Assembly: GCF_963675165.1 (NCBI RefSeq)
Contig: NC_087381.1
Coordinates: forward strand, 1,178,001 to 1,242,000
Direction of reading: 5' to 3'
Length of the DNA stretch: 64,000 nt
Source of the DNA: Halichondria panicea
Lineage: Eukaryota > Porifera > Demospongiae > Suberitida > Halichondriidae
A program made the position numbers and the translations under genes. Shown here in pieces: positions 12,336 through 22,699 of this stretch. Positions within the stretch are counted from its first letter, which is position 1. Every line of letters begins with the position of its first letter. A model generated the notes under the pieces. The model did no database searches, had not been told where the DNA came from, and was given only the letters and a program-made list of their open reading frames with translations.

Positions 12336-12760
12336 AGGATTGTACAGCATTCGTTGCTCACTGGTGTCGATATAGACCAACTGTTCTGCCGGGAATTTCT
12401 CAGATTTTACCCATAGCATGAAGTATGGTGTGTCACTCTCCGCTCTCTTAATCACCTACATATACATGTGTGCTCGTGCATTAACTCCTTGCATGCTCGT
12501 AACCATAGAATATATACATGTACAAGTTAGGATGCATGTTGGAGTGGCCATTATATCAGTTGTGCTTTATATATCTAGTGCGTATATATCTCAGGTTATT
12601 TTTTCTATTATATGGGGCCCTACACAATTCTAAACTCTGTATCAGGAAATTACTAGCTCAAATAGTCCATTTTGCTTACCTGGTAATGTTGAAGCCTGTA
12701 CGTTGTCATTGGTCAGTATTGTATGACAACCAGGGAGATGCTGTTTTTGGATAGCCATTG
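12336..12760 (-). pseudogene. Truncated type B gene, exons 1-2 only (copy A)
   Basis: Exon 1 (about 12,682-12,760) begins MAIQKQHLPGCHTILTNDN; compared with the copy at 37,104 it has four extra bases (CGTA), which shift the frame before the donor. Exon 2 (12,336-12,458) reads VIKRAESDTPYFMLWVKSEK ... YIDTSEQRMLYNPIT and then leaves homology before the usual donor. Exons 3 and 4 are missing; next downstream on the minus strand is exon 1 of G5. This looks like a remnant of unequal exchange. Confidence 0.6.
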
Positions 12761-13112
12761 TTTTGTAGCTCTTTACTTCTCTCAAAAGGCACAGTCTCAG
12801 GTTTTAATTATAGCTCAGTATAGCTCTATATGCATGGGTTTGAAGTTATCCGGCTGCATGCACAAGGATGTGGGCCAGTGTGCATGCATGCGTAGAATTA
12901 TAGAAATGTGTATTGTACCTCCCCCTTATAGTGGTTACTATACAAGACCTATACGGCCCTCGATAATTTACTACTGAGCCAATATCTGGCTTATTGCACT
13001 GTGCTCATGCAATAAATAATACATAATACACTCAACTGATATTGTATTCTTTGTACAAAAGCAACAATATAAACTGTATAGCACTTTCAGTTTCAATTTA
13101 AATTTGAGCTAA

Positions 13113-13375
13113 TTATTCAAAGAATGGTGTGTCACATTCAAGTCCGGGAAACTTACTAACGCTAGTACTGAATAAGTACTTTCCTTCCGGGTCTTGATTC
13201 TTTGTCTGCACAGCTCGAATTACGTATCGTCTCTGACCTATTTGTGTGTTGTCAACTTGCGGTAGTAGGTACACTCTTTGTTTAGAGTCGTCGTTAATTT
13301 CAGTGTAGATTGCAACATTTTTAGTGTCGTTCGGAGGATGAATGAAAGTGAATTTGGTACTAGGTACATGTAGTT
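13113..13375 (-). pseudogene. Orphan type B last exon (copy A)
   Basis: Reads STKFTFIHPPNDTKNVAIYT ... RRYVIRAVQTKNQDPEGKYL ... KFPGLECDTPFFE, stop: a well-preserved terminal exon. The acceptor normally at TACAG|GGTGCT is changed (bases lost, now TACCTAG|TACC). Only the end of exon 3 (about 13,585-13,600, CCAAATG|GTGAGA) is found upstream. No full gene can be assembled. Confidence 0.6.
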
Positions 13376-13789
13376 GAGAAATACGAATTGACTGCATGCA
13401 TATAGGGTTACAGTATAGTGTATGTATGTGTATCACATGCACTGTCTAGCTATAATTATATACATGTCTTAATTATGATAATTATCTGATATATCTGCTA
13501 ACAGCCATACCATGTGTTGCAGTTAGATGACCTTTATAATAATCTACCTTAGCTTACTCAATACATGACCTTTATCATTCTCACCATTTGGAAGTTGCCT
13601 ACCGAATATTGTAGTTTATGTGGCTTATAGGCTCATTCATTAACCGTTATAACAATGCAAATGTGTGTCTGTGTATCCAGCGCTATATTGTTCGTTTAAA
13701 TTGTTGACACAATAAGTATTGTATACATAGCCTGTGATTGAGGAAATGCATGGGCTTGTGTTACATAATTATATACCGTATATAGCGGG

Positions 13790-13975
13790 TAATTTTCGGG
13801 AGACAAAATATTCGTGGTTCAGTAATAATTATTGAGACATTTCGTGGGTAATATTTTCGTGGTTGCTGCTTGCATTGCAGGGAAAAGTCGCTTCATTTGT
13901 GGGTAAAATATCCGTGGTCAGACCTTCAACTACGAAAACCATGAATATTTTGCCACACGCAAATTACCCACTATA
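13790..13975. mobile_element. MITE, TATAGCGGGTAATTTTCG family, copy 1
   Basis: Inverted ends TATAG(C/T)GGGTAATTT, with internal motifs TTCGTGGTT and its complement AACCACGAA repeated several times. Further copies are at 25,407-25,596 and 38,446-39,104 (the last split by another insertion). No coding capacity. Confidence 0.75.
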
Positions 13976-14415
13976 ATACAATAATAGATTGATGTACGGT
14001 TCTCCCCCCTCGTTTGTTGCCATGCTTTTCGGTGCTTTCCCCAGCCCATCCTAGCATTGCAAATGTTTCGTGGTTTTATGGGCTAGTGGTTTAGTTTGTT
14101 CATTCCATTCAACCGTTAAACCTACGTGGGCGTGTGTGCATGTGTGTGTCCGGAGCCATAAATATTCACTACAATATGCAGTTCAGGTTAGGTTCACATT
14201 CACATTATTATCACATTTAGATATCTAAGAACAAAGGCCCATTTCAGAATATAGAAACTCACTTAGATCTATAGCTACTGATTTTTACAGATAATGGAAC
14301 ATTTGGAGCTATAAATGTTATCATGTAAGTACAAGTCTTAACTGATATTGTATTCTTTGTACAAAAACAGCAATATGAACTCTATATAGTACTTTCAGTC
14401 AAAGAATGGTGCGTC

Positions 14416-15495
14416 TCATCCGAGTCCTGGAAACTTACAAACGCTAGTACTGAATAAGTACTTTCCTTTCGGGTCTTGATCCTTTGTCTGCACAGCTCGA
14501 ATTACGTATTGTCTCTGGCCTGTTTGTGTGTCGTCAACTTGTGGTAGTAGGTACGCTCTTTGTTTAGGGTCGTTGTCAATTTCAGTGTAGATTGCAAAGG
14601 TTTTGGTGTCAATGAGGCGATGAATGAAAGTGAATTTGGTACTAGCACCCTGTACATGTAGTTGAGAAATATGGATTGACTGCATGCATGGGGTTACAGT
14701 ACAGTGCATATATATATATATCACATGCACTGTCTAGCTATATATATTATGTCTTAATTATTGAAGGTAATTGCATACATGTATAATTATATCTGCTAAC
14801 AGCCATATACCATGTGTTGCAATTATCTACCTTAGCTTACTCAATAGATGACCTTTATCATTCTCACCATTTGGAAATTTGCATCGTAGATAGTGGACAC
14901 AGGTGTTCTTCTAATACTCCCTGTAGGCATGAGGTCGTTGTTGGGCAGTACAACACTAGAGAGGGTGTAGACACCCGACTGCTCCCTTTTCATTACCATA
15001 ACAACTGCAAATATTAAATTATTAGATAGCTCAATAACTGCCGTGCATGGGTTATACGTACTGGACAAGTTGGTCTTGTAGCTGCCAGAATAGGTAATAG
15101 GATTGTACAGCATTCGTTGCTCACTGGTGTCGATATAGACCAACTGATCAGCCTGGAATGCCTTCGAATTCACCCATAGTTTGAAGTATGGTGTGTCACT
15201 ATCCCCTCTCTTAATCACCTATATTCATCTTAACTCCTTGCTCGTAACCATGCTAATTAAACATACACATGTATATATACACAAGGATATCGTAGTGGCC
15301 ATTATTTTTAATTTGTTGCTCTATACCTGTACGTAAAGTGCAATCCAAGTATATATCAAGTGCATTGTTTATTCTGACAGTTCTAAACTCGGTATCAGCT
15401 CAAAGATTTTATTTACTTACCTGTGAATTTTGAAGTCTGATGTCAGTGCCCATTATTGTGTGATGACCAGGGGGAAGCTGTATTTGGGTAGCCAT
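14416..15495 (-). CDS. G7: intact type B beta-rich family gene, 200 aa (copy A)
   Basis: Four exons whose phases all agree: 15,421-15,495 (75 nt, MATQIQLPPGHHTIMGTDIR), 15,062-15,218 (157 nt, IKRGDSDTPYFKLWVNSKAF, ends GTACGT donor in phase 1), 14,868-15,004 (137 nt, MKREQSGVYTLSSVVLPNND ... STIYDANFQM), 14,416-14,649 (234 nt, GASTKFTFIHRLIDTKTFAI ... KYLFSTSVCKFPGLG, stop). Total 603 nt, 200 residues. No signal peptide, no membrane segment, beta-rich with YVIRAV and KYLFST strands near the C-terminus. This is the clearest complete type B member and the reference for judging the broken copies. Its start lies about 1.2 kb from the plus-strand RUSC-like exons, head to head. Function unknown. 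Confidence 0.75.
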
Positions 15496-16000
15496 TGTTT
15501 TGTAGCTCTTTACTTCTCTCAAAAAGGCACAGTCTCAGGTTTTAATTATAACTCAGTGTAGCTCTATGCATGGGCTGCACAAGGATGTGGGCCATGCAGT
15601 GTGCATGCATGTGTAGTAACCACATGCATTGAAGCACACAATTATAGAAGTGCATGTGTATTGTATAAATCCCCCTTAGTGGTTATACTATACAAGGTAA
15701 TGGTGAGTATGTCATGCAGTGTCTCTGATACACTTGTCTGGAGAAGTGGATTGTCCCCATTTCAAGCCTTACATGCATGCTCAAGGCTAACCTCCGTGTT
15801 GATTGTAGCTATAGTTGATCAGCAAACACAGAACTTACTATATATATTGTTTGTCATCATTATCTGTTTTATCGTTACTATAATAGTAAAGTATACAAGC
15901 ATTTTGTTTCTGCATGGGCATGCATAGCAGCATGCTGTCACTTTCTTTTTCTCAAAAGTACACTCTCAGCTGTACATGTATATAACAGTTGTTGTAAGCA

Positions 16001-16241
16001 CAGTAGAACCTCGTTTAGTCGACTTGGTAATTTTAGGGTCGAATAATCAGAAGATGGATGTGTCTCTTTTAATTATGAGTGTGTGCATTAAAGCTGCTAC
16101 CATAGAGATAGGCATGCGCAGACGCCCACGTGCACCAATTAAGTGGGTGTATCAAGGCGGCGTGGTTTATCCATTCGATTATCCGGCCTGCCTTTGGATG
16201 TATACGCGATCCATGGTGTCCAGATAATCAAGGTTCTACTG
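16001..16241. mobile_element. pogo/Tigger-like MITE (copy A)
   Basis: Ends CAGTAGAACCTCGTTTAGTC and (reverse complement of the right end) CAGTAGAACCTTGATTATCT match the known CAGTAGAACCTCG-type termini of pogo/Tigger elements. About 241 bp. A longer internal frame is not a transposase. Copy B at 41,122-41,353 lacks about 9 bp (around TTTGGATGT), so the insertion predates the large duplication. Confidence 0.75.
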
Positions 16242-16684
16242 TATATATATATGGTTCCTGCGTGTGCATGCATGGGCAGGGAAGACAATGAGCATATAGC
16301 AGTGTGTATTGCATGGTAGTATGTGCATTGTCACCCATGCACAATGCATGATGACCACATTGTGGTGAGTGTATTGTGCATACAGATCGAGAGATTGTGT
16401 ACATTATTCAATTATTTTGTCGTTGCTAGTATGCATATACATTGTCATGCAAGTAAGCATTTTATTTCTGGGTACAAGTCACCCTTCATTAGCATGCATT
16501 AATTGGAATAGAAATTGTCTCCATATAAAATTAATTTATAGACAAAATTGATGCATGTCTCCTGCATGCTTCTAATATTTTGTTTCAGGTGAGGGGTGTA
16601 CTAGGCATGTGTGTTTGTGTTGCCGCTCATCCAATTAGCATACCATTCTATCCGACTTTAATCAAATATTCCTGGCGTTCACAG

Positions 16685-18090
16685 ATACACTGAAGAAGTT
16701 CTATTATCCGAATGCGTTTCTTCGTCTGGCCGCCGACTACCAACCTTATCAAGCTCTCTATCAGCAAATCCTCGTTACTCTTGAGCCAATGGTCCATTTG
16801 CCCTTTGACCTCAGTATCGACTTTGAGAGCAGACAGGCGCTGGAGAGAGCTAAGAGTGTTGAGGTGGGGGTGGGCGATGGCGTCAGTGAGACCAGCTCTG
16901 TCAGTGACCATTCCAACTCCTCGGTAAGTGGTCTAATAATTATAGCCTAGCTACATTATTACTACTATAACAGTGTTTTGCAAATGAACCAAATCAGCAG
17001 AAAATATTACATTTTGCGATTATATAAACAAGGGTTGTGATTTCATACAGGGACTAGTTTTGATTCGTTTCCTTTCAGACTCCGGTACGTCCTATTGTGG
17101 TCGTCAAGACGCATGCCGCTACTGGTCAAAGAACGACAGCTGGAAATGTGAAGAGTGTAGTCTGGGACACCAGCCCCCTCCACGGCTCCGCTAGAGATCA
17201 GGCAACAATAGAGGAAACAGATGACGGACATCTCACGACTGTTACGGTCAGTTCACGAATTTTTGGCAACCAATGTGTTCATTTTGAATCGGTTAAGTAT
17301 GAGTAGTCGTGGCCGAGTGGTTAAGGCGATAGACTAGAAATCTATTGGGCTCTGCCCGCGCAGGTTCAAATCCTGCCGACTACGATTTTTTTCCCCTACT
17401 CCCCGATTTTATACATAATTATTTTTTTCGTCTTTTGTTTTCTTGTAGGCGCTAAAACAACTCCAAGAGAAGCACAATCAACGGAGTCCCACTAGAACAC
17501 CGTTCACTGAGCTACACCCACCAACACAAGCCCCGCCCAGCTCTCGCCAGCGTACTACCATCATCAAGAAGAATCAGCAGGGGCCTTGGTGGAAGAAGAT
17601 ATCTGACGGGTATAAATAACTAATCAACTATTATAGTCGTAATTATTTCACCATACAAGAAATAAGACATGTATAAAGTGCATGCTAAAGATCACTATTG
17701 CCGTAGTTCTAATTATATATTAATGACCATTTTCCTTCCTTTTGTCCATGCAGTTTCCTTGAGTTAAATAAGGGTGGAGCCATTACAGGCCCTCCAAAGC
17801 AACTGAAGCAACAGTCACCCAAACCACCACCACCACCCGAGTCAAATGAGAGGTAAGGCAACATACGTATGCATAATGTACAAACTGCATGAATAATTAT
17901 TAGAACTTGATCGATCTAGCCATTATGATATTTGATCTAGCAAACCATAAAAATTATGTGTTAGTTACGTACATCTCCAAAAGAGCTATACTACTAGAAA
18001 TTGCATGGTTGAAGGCATACAATCACAGGCCTCATTTTGAGCAAAAAACACAATGCTTAGTAGCCTGACAATTTACACACACATGCACAT

Positions 18091-18156
<66 letters not shown>

Positions 18157-18328
18157 TCACAGGAAAGTGAAGGCACTCTACAATAACATTGGAGATGATG
18201 CGGATGAGCTTACATTTAACAAGGACGATATTCTGGTTGTCAAGGAACAAATTAACGAAGAGTGGCTCATATGTACGACTGGCAACAGAAGTGGTATTGT
18301 ACCATTCAGCTATGTGCAAGCCGTCTGA
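16685..18328 (+). CDS. RUSC-like gene, 3' half: end of RUN domain plus SH3 (copy A)
   Basis: Five exons with agreeing phases: 16,685-16,923, 17,079-17,246, 17,449-17,609, 17,754-17,852, 18,163-18,328. The first encodes DTLKKFYYPNAFLRLAADYQ ... LEPMVHLPFDLSIDFESRQ, resembling the C-terminal part of a RUN domain. A Ser/Thr/Pro linker follows (with PPPPPESNER), then an SH3 domain in the last exon (VKALYNN, DELTFNKDDI, EEWLIC, GIVPFSYVQ), ending VQAV. RUN-then-SH3 is the RUSC1/2 arrangement, scaffolds linked to vesicle transport and signalling. I find no exon for the first part of the RUN domain in the 1.2 kb up to G7, so the copy looks 5'-truncated. AATAAA at 18,391-18,396 follows the stop. Exon 1 has two VG repeats here and four in copy B. 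Confidence 0.68.
17303..17384 (+). tRNA. tRNA-Ser(AGA), copy A
   Basis: 82 nt. Acceptor GTAGTCG pairs with CGACTAC; anticodon AGA in the loop of TAGACT-AGA-AATCTA; a long variable arm (GGGCTCTGCCC) typical of tRNA-Ser; T arm GCAGGTTCAAATCCTGC; discriminator G. A T-rich run follows directly (Pol III terminator). It lies in sense orientation in an intron of the RUSC-like gene, 56 nt after a splice donor. Confidence 0.95.
18070..18154. repeat. CA microsatellite beside SH3 exon (copy A)
   Basis: Nearly pure CA run in the intron, directly before the acceptor of the SH3 exon (acacattcacag), so it forms the polypyrimidine-side context of that splice site. The counterpart at about 43,225-43,322 is interrupted by TGCACGCACACG. 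Confidence 0.95.
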
Positions 18329-18390
18329 TATACCTAACTGTTAAAATATACATGCACTGTAGTGAACAATGTTATGCGCTGCTTTTTTGT

Positions 18391-18396
18391 AATAAA
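18391..18396 (+). promoter_or_regulatory. Poly(A) signal AATAAA, RUSC-like copy A
   Basis: AATAAA 63 bases after the stop codon of the RUSC-like gene, followed by T-rich sequence. The same site in copy B is at 43,558-43,563. Confidence 0.6.
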
Positions 18397-18663
18397 TTTT
18401 GTTACTTTTTTTGATTCGTATTGTATTGTTCTGTACATTTATAATAATCTTTGTGGAGTGTGATTAGTTTCGGATTATGGTCGCAACATAGTCGCGGTGT
18501 AATTTTCGAGACATGTGCGTTTTAAATTTGCAAGAGGTCAAAGGTCATTGAATTGGGTCACCAAGGCAAATCTTTAAAAAATAAAGAACAGTTTTCTTCT
18601 CTGACTATACATACTAGTGTGTATGAATGTGGAAACTGTAGAATATAATTACCAAGACTAAAT

Positions 18664-19750
18664 ATGGAAGGCAGCACTGTCATATTTGCAGTAGATTCAG
18701 GCCAGGTGAGCTGACAAAATATGGGAATACCGTCCCCATATATTGTAGGTACTATCAACTTGTATGTAGCAACAAGGTCCGGTATATAATCATAGCCTCT
18801 ATTACACTCTCACACACACACACTGACATACGTCACTCCATTAGTGCTCTGACGATGAGGACGATGATCTGCAGAGGAAGGAAGAGGTATTCACGTGTGA
18901 TATTATGTGCATGTTAATCACAGTACATAGATGGGCCGCCACCAGGAGAAATTGTGTCATATTTTGTAGCATTTAGTTAACTCGTTCGTTAGCTGTAAAC
19001 CTTGTACATATTACATGTAAATGCATTGAGCCCCTTCCTCCCACAACACACACACACACACACACATACCCCCACCCCTCCACACACACACACACATACC
19101 CCCCTCCACACACACACACACAGTTACACCAGCTACTGAGTGAGCAACTGGCTGATGACCTGCTCGACGACACTCTGTCAATGGAGGGGGAGATATCGCT
19201 ACTCTCCACACCACAAGACTCAGAGAGCCCTAACCTGGTTAGTGAAAATGTATAGCAAAACAAATTTCTTATTTGCATCGTACTTGTAATTAATATGCTT
19301 GTTCAGTGAGCAGCCTATAAGTTAAACCAGGTCACCCTCTATAATCTATAATACAGCCCCCAAAGTATCGGTAGCATGCAGTTGGACTAGGCCACCTCTT
19401 TATTACAGCCACTGTTAGTCTGTGGGTGATCACTAATTTCTACAGACAAGTTTCATTTGTTGCATAAATCTTGTTTTATATGGTACAATTTGCACAGTCT
19501 CAAACCGATACTACACCAGATGAGTCACTATCACATGACAATCACATGACAACAGCACCAGACCAGTTCACACCAGACCCTCTTCAACCTTCCTCCCCTG
19601 TGCACTCCAGTGGACTCCGCTCCCCTTAATCACCACCACCTGTGGTGGGTGTGGCTTATCTGCACGATGAGCCGGACTTGTTGAGCAGATCTTCCTACAA
19701 ATTACGACCGCCTCTCCCTTTGAGTTCTGATATTTCCGACGTATTTGCAG
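18664..19750 (+). pseudogene. CEP152-like gene, truncated copy A (exons 1-4, nonsense)
   Basis: Exons 18,664-18,705, 18,845-18,886, 19,124-19,237 and 19,498-19,750 match exons 1-4 of the complete gene at 43,867. In exon 4 codon CAA has become TAA at 19,627-19,629 (CCT TAA TCA against CCT CAA TCA), ending the product after 109 residues. Homology stops at about 20,048, before exon 5. The copy is thus both stopped and cut, and can at most give a short N-terminal peptide carrying the acidic ADDLLDDTLS segment. Confidence 0.88.
19043..19122. repeat. Interrupted CA microsatellite (copy A)
   Basis: CA runs separated by CCCCCACCCCTC-like stretches in the intron before exon 3 of the truncated CEP152-like copy. 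The sister tract at about 44,247-44,293 is shorter. Confidence 0.9.
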
Positions 19751-20425
19751 GTACGTCCAATAAGTGTTTATTGTGGTACCCCTATGTAGCTACTGTAGCT
19801 CTTAAAATAATGTGCAGACATTAGCCTCTCCTAAGTTTTTAATTTACACACGGTTATTACAAGCGACTGAGGTTGAAAAAACTGTTGTGTACACGTACAG
19901 TACATACTTATAATTACTGTGTTATAGGTGTTGTACATACCTCCTTCTACCATTACCAACGTAGTTGAGATGTGTGTGTGTGCATGTTATGTATATGTAC
20001 ATACTGGTATCGGTACATACTGGTATCGGTACATACTGGTATCATAGTCAGTACATATTTAGATACATGTATATTATTATTACTGTATACAGTATGTGAC
20101 AAAACTGGTATATAGCAACCGGAGGTGATATAATTCTAATACGTAGTTATTCTGATTGGTGATTTTGCGTATGCAAAATGCATGTAAAAATACAAACTTC
20201 CTAAACAGTGTCTAACTATTATAGTATAATTATAGCTACAATTACAAAATGCATGTAAAAATTGGTGGCCATAATTATGTTTAGATCATGTTTGCCATAA
20301 ATACTGCAATCTGATTGGCTAAAAGAAGTGTTTTTTCCAACTTAGAAAATGATGTACTTACTTAGAAGCAGAGATTAGATAAATCTGATTGGCTAGATAC
20401 TCATGGTTGCTATGATCTAAAATAC

Positions 20426-20557
20426 TTAGATGTTTAAGAACTTTCCACATGATTTAGAAGCCCTCAGGGCTAGGAGAACCTCACTATACGTTCGGGATAC
20501 TACAACCAGCCCGTTGGGCTTCTAAATCATGTAGAAACTTAATCCTAAACAGTTTCT
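20426..20557. mobile_element. MITE, TTAGACACTG family, copy 2 (left end damaged)
   Basis: Same element as 5,439-5,585 at the homologous place in the duplicated type A unit. The left terminus lacks CACTGCA (TTAGATGTTTAAG), and part of the centre is also missing. Confidence 0.7.
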
Positions 20558-20579
20558 AACTATTATAGTATATAGCTAC

Positions 20580-20764
20580 CAGGGTGTCATACAGGGGGGG
20601 AAAGGGGGGATATCCCCCCTAGCTCCAATTTTCCCCCCCCCTTTCAATTATGACTGAGTGTCCATAGCTGGGTATTGAAATAACAGTTGACCTTTTTTTA
20701 GCAACATTTTCTGGTTACTTTTCTCATTTCCCCCCTCTACTTCAAAATCCTGTATGACACCCTG
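20580..20764. mobile_element. Small TIR element with CAGGGTGTCATACAGG ends
   Basis: The 16-bp perfect inverted ends CAGGGTGTCATACAGG / CCTGTATGACACCCTG enclose 185 bp with homopolymer G and C tracts. GCTAC flanks both sides (20,575-20,579 and 20,765-20,769). The sister sequence at about 5,600 (TATAGCTACGTAGCAC) is the empty site with one GCTAC. Terminal CAGGG recalls hAT-type ends, but the readable duplication is 5 bp (3 bp if the ends are taken as CCAGGG). Confidence 0.85.
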
Positions 20765-20791
20765 GCTACGTAGCACACTGATTTAACTTAC

Positions 20792-21677
20792 TCTGTCTGC
20801 ACTGTATGGATCATTCAGGTCCAATTCGAACAAACGTTCATTCTGCATGTGTAAGCATGATGTGGATTATACAGTGTTAAACTGCATGATATAATTATGC
20901 ACTGGCAGCATACATTTGGAGCATATATAATTCCATATGGGAGCAGCCACTTCTGTTCTATAATTATGGAGATAGACTGTCTTCTGGTGGGAAGTATAAA
21001 TAATACTAGTACCATGAAGAGCTAGTGTCACTTATAAGGAGGCTGCATGTCCTATACACTAGAATGCATGGTATATACACTGTTAAAAATGATTATGTTC
21101 CACTCACGTCTGTACTTACATTGACGTGAATTGTAAGATGCCTCGGTGTGGGATCCTTTTCTTGTTGTTTTGTTTGCTGCAAAAATATTGTTTGCTGATT
21201 AGAGCTAAGAGTGTGTGTGTTTATGCATGGGCTATAATAATAAGTAACCACTAACAAAACCAGGTGTCATAATTGTATAGTTCAATTGTATATAACGATT
21301 CCCAACGCTCAAAGTCTATAATTATATAATGGCTATAATTATACTGAACAGCGCAGCTCGTATATCACGTATATACGTGTCTCAGATCTATAATAGGCTC
21401 AATATACTAGACCATTTTTTATAATAACTACGGTACTAACATTAATTTTCATTAAACAATATCGCTAAAACTCAGTGTATCAGGAAATTTGCCAACTCCC
21501 AACTTGCATGCTTACCTCTGAATCTGTGCCCATTTTTGTATGATGACCGGGGGCAGGCTGTTTTGGAGTAGCCATGGCTTCAGTAGTGGCCTCCTCAGTA
21601 TCTACTTTCTTGGTAGCAACTTCCTCGGTAGCCTCGTGTGTGATTGATCTATTTTGTGTGTCAAGCGATCCTCCCAT
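20792..21677 (-). pseudogene. G9: type A gene, 5' three exons only
   Basis: Exon 1 21,516-21,677 (MGGSLDTQNRSITHEATEEV ..., 162 nt), exon 2 21,108-21,176 (69 nt, QTKQQEKDPTPRHLTIHVN), exon 3 20,792-20,842 (NERLFELDLNDPYSADR, donor GTAAGT). All match G3 exons 1-3 in length and phase. Downstream, intron 3 continues to about 20,050 and then joins the broken CEP152-like copy, so exons 4-7 are absent. Open, but without the domain body. Confidence 0.7.
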
Positions 21678-22145
21678 TTTTAATTCTGAGTTGTATATAT
21701 ATATAATTATTCTTTAAGTCAGGCAATTATAATAATATTATAAACTGAGACATAATGGTACAGGTTTGATTTTTCGCTATTCATAAAAAATACAATACCT
21801 TATAGTTAACTATAGTGCCCCACTATAGGGTCTCAAATATTTAGCATAATTTATAGTTATTTGGTATTCATAATTAAGGCATAACGGTAAGATGCATGTT
21901 TGTGGGTATATCTAATTACCTTTATTTTCCACTTGAGTAGTATCTGTTGAGACTGAGTCTTTCTTACCTTACGTTGAGAATAGCCCAGGAAATGTTGTAG
22001 TCAATTTATATGGCATGCATGGCCCAGGAACTTGTGTGTTGTCAATTTATGGCTTCACCTATATTGTTATTACCACCGGTTGCATATGTGAATGTCGTAC
22101 ATGCGTGTGTATCGTCTTACATACATGATTACCACAGAGATAACA

Positions 22146-22264
22146 ATGTGCGTGTGTGTGTGTGTGTGTGTGTGCGTGTGTGCGTGCGTGTGTGCGTGCG
22201 TGCGTGCGTGCGTGGGTGTGTGTGCATGCATGTGTGTGTGCGTGTGTGTGCGTGTGTGTGTGTG
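22146..22264. repeat. Long GT/GC microsatellite
   Basis: About 120 bp of GTGTGT/GCGT variants. The homologous tract near 3,597 is about 44 bp, so this locus expanded or contracted after duplication. Confidence 0.95.
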
Positions 22265-22699
22265 TCCACTTTGCCAACTGGAATACTTGTACGAGGATCA
22301 TTGCACCCTTTTTAATTTTGCTTATCATTATTTGCATCAATCTTTTATCAGAGAGTGTGTTGTGACGGAGCTGTATATAGCATCTTTTGCATTCCATATG
22401 TACGTATTAGTAGGTATAATGACCTGTAAACGTACTATTATAGTATACATCATGTAACTATGATGATGAATGCTTAAAGGTATATAATAATATACTATAC
22501 ATAAAATGATGACTCTTAATTGTGATCGTTCGTATATGCACACTCGCTCACTTTTTATTGTTTTAAAGTAACCAATAATCAATTTTAGTACACTAAATTA
22601 TATACATACTACAGTATATGCTTATGCTATAATATTATTTTTCATAAACCTAATAATTATAAGCTATTGTCCACACTCTAAGTGCATTTGTCACAGTCA

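Larger units (their letters stand above)
11640..20048. repeat. Large duplicon, copy A (partner 35,985-45,290)
   Basis: About 8.4 kb that recurs at an offset of roughly 25.1 kb. Shared content in order: type B fragments (minus), G7 (minus), a pogo-like MITE, the RUSC-like 3' half, tRNA-Ser, and the first exons of the CEP152-like gene. Copies differ by point changes, microsatellite length and element insertions in copy B. Copy A ends at about 20,048, just before the position where exon 5 of the CEP152-like gene starts in copy B. Confidence 0.9.

Noticed and set aside
15601-15927. 108-residue plus-strand frame (also 40,722-41,048)
   Set aside because: Conserved only because the duplicon is recent; no splice signals, no domain, low-complexity composition.
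16648-16911. Minus-strand frame opposite the RUN exon (also 41,780-42,055)
   Set aside because: Shadow of the plus-strand coding exon; the RUN-like sequence and splice sites are on the plus strand.
22092-22457. Open frames rich in Val-Cys or Thr-His over GT/CA microsatellites (also 18,032-18,328, 43,175-43,495, 48,817-49,180)
   Set aside because: Dinucleotide repeats are open in several frames; apart from the SH3 exons next to two of them there is no conserved protein signal.
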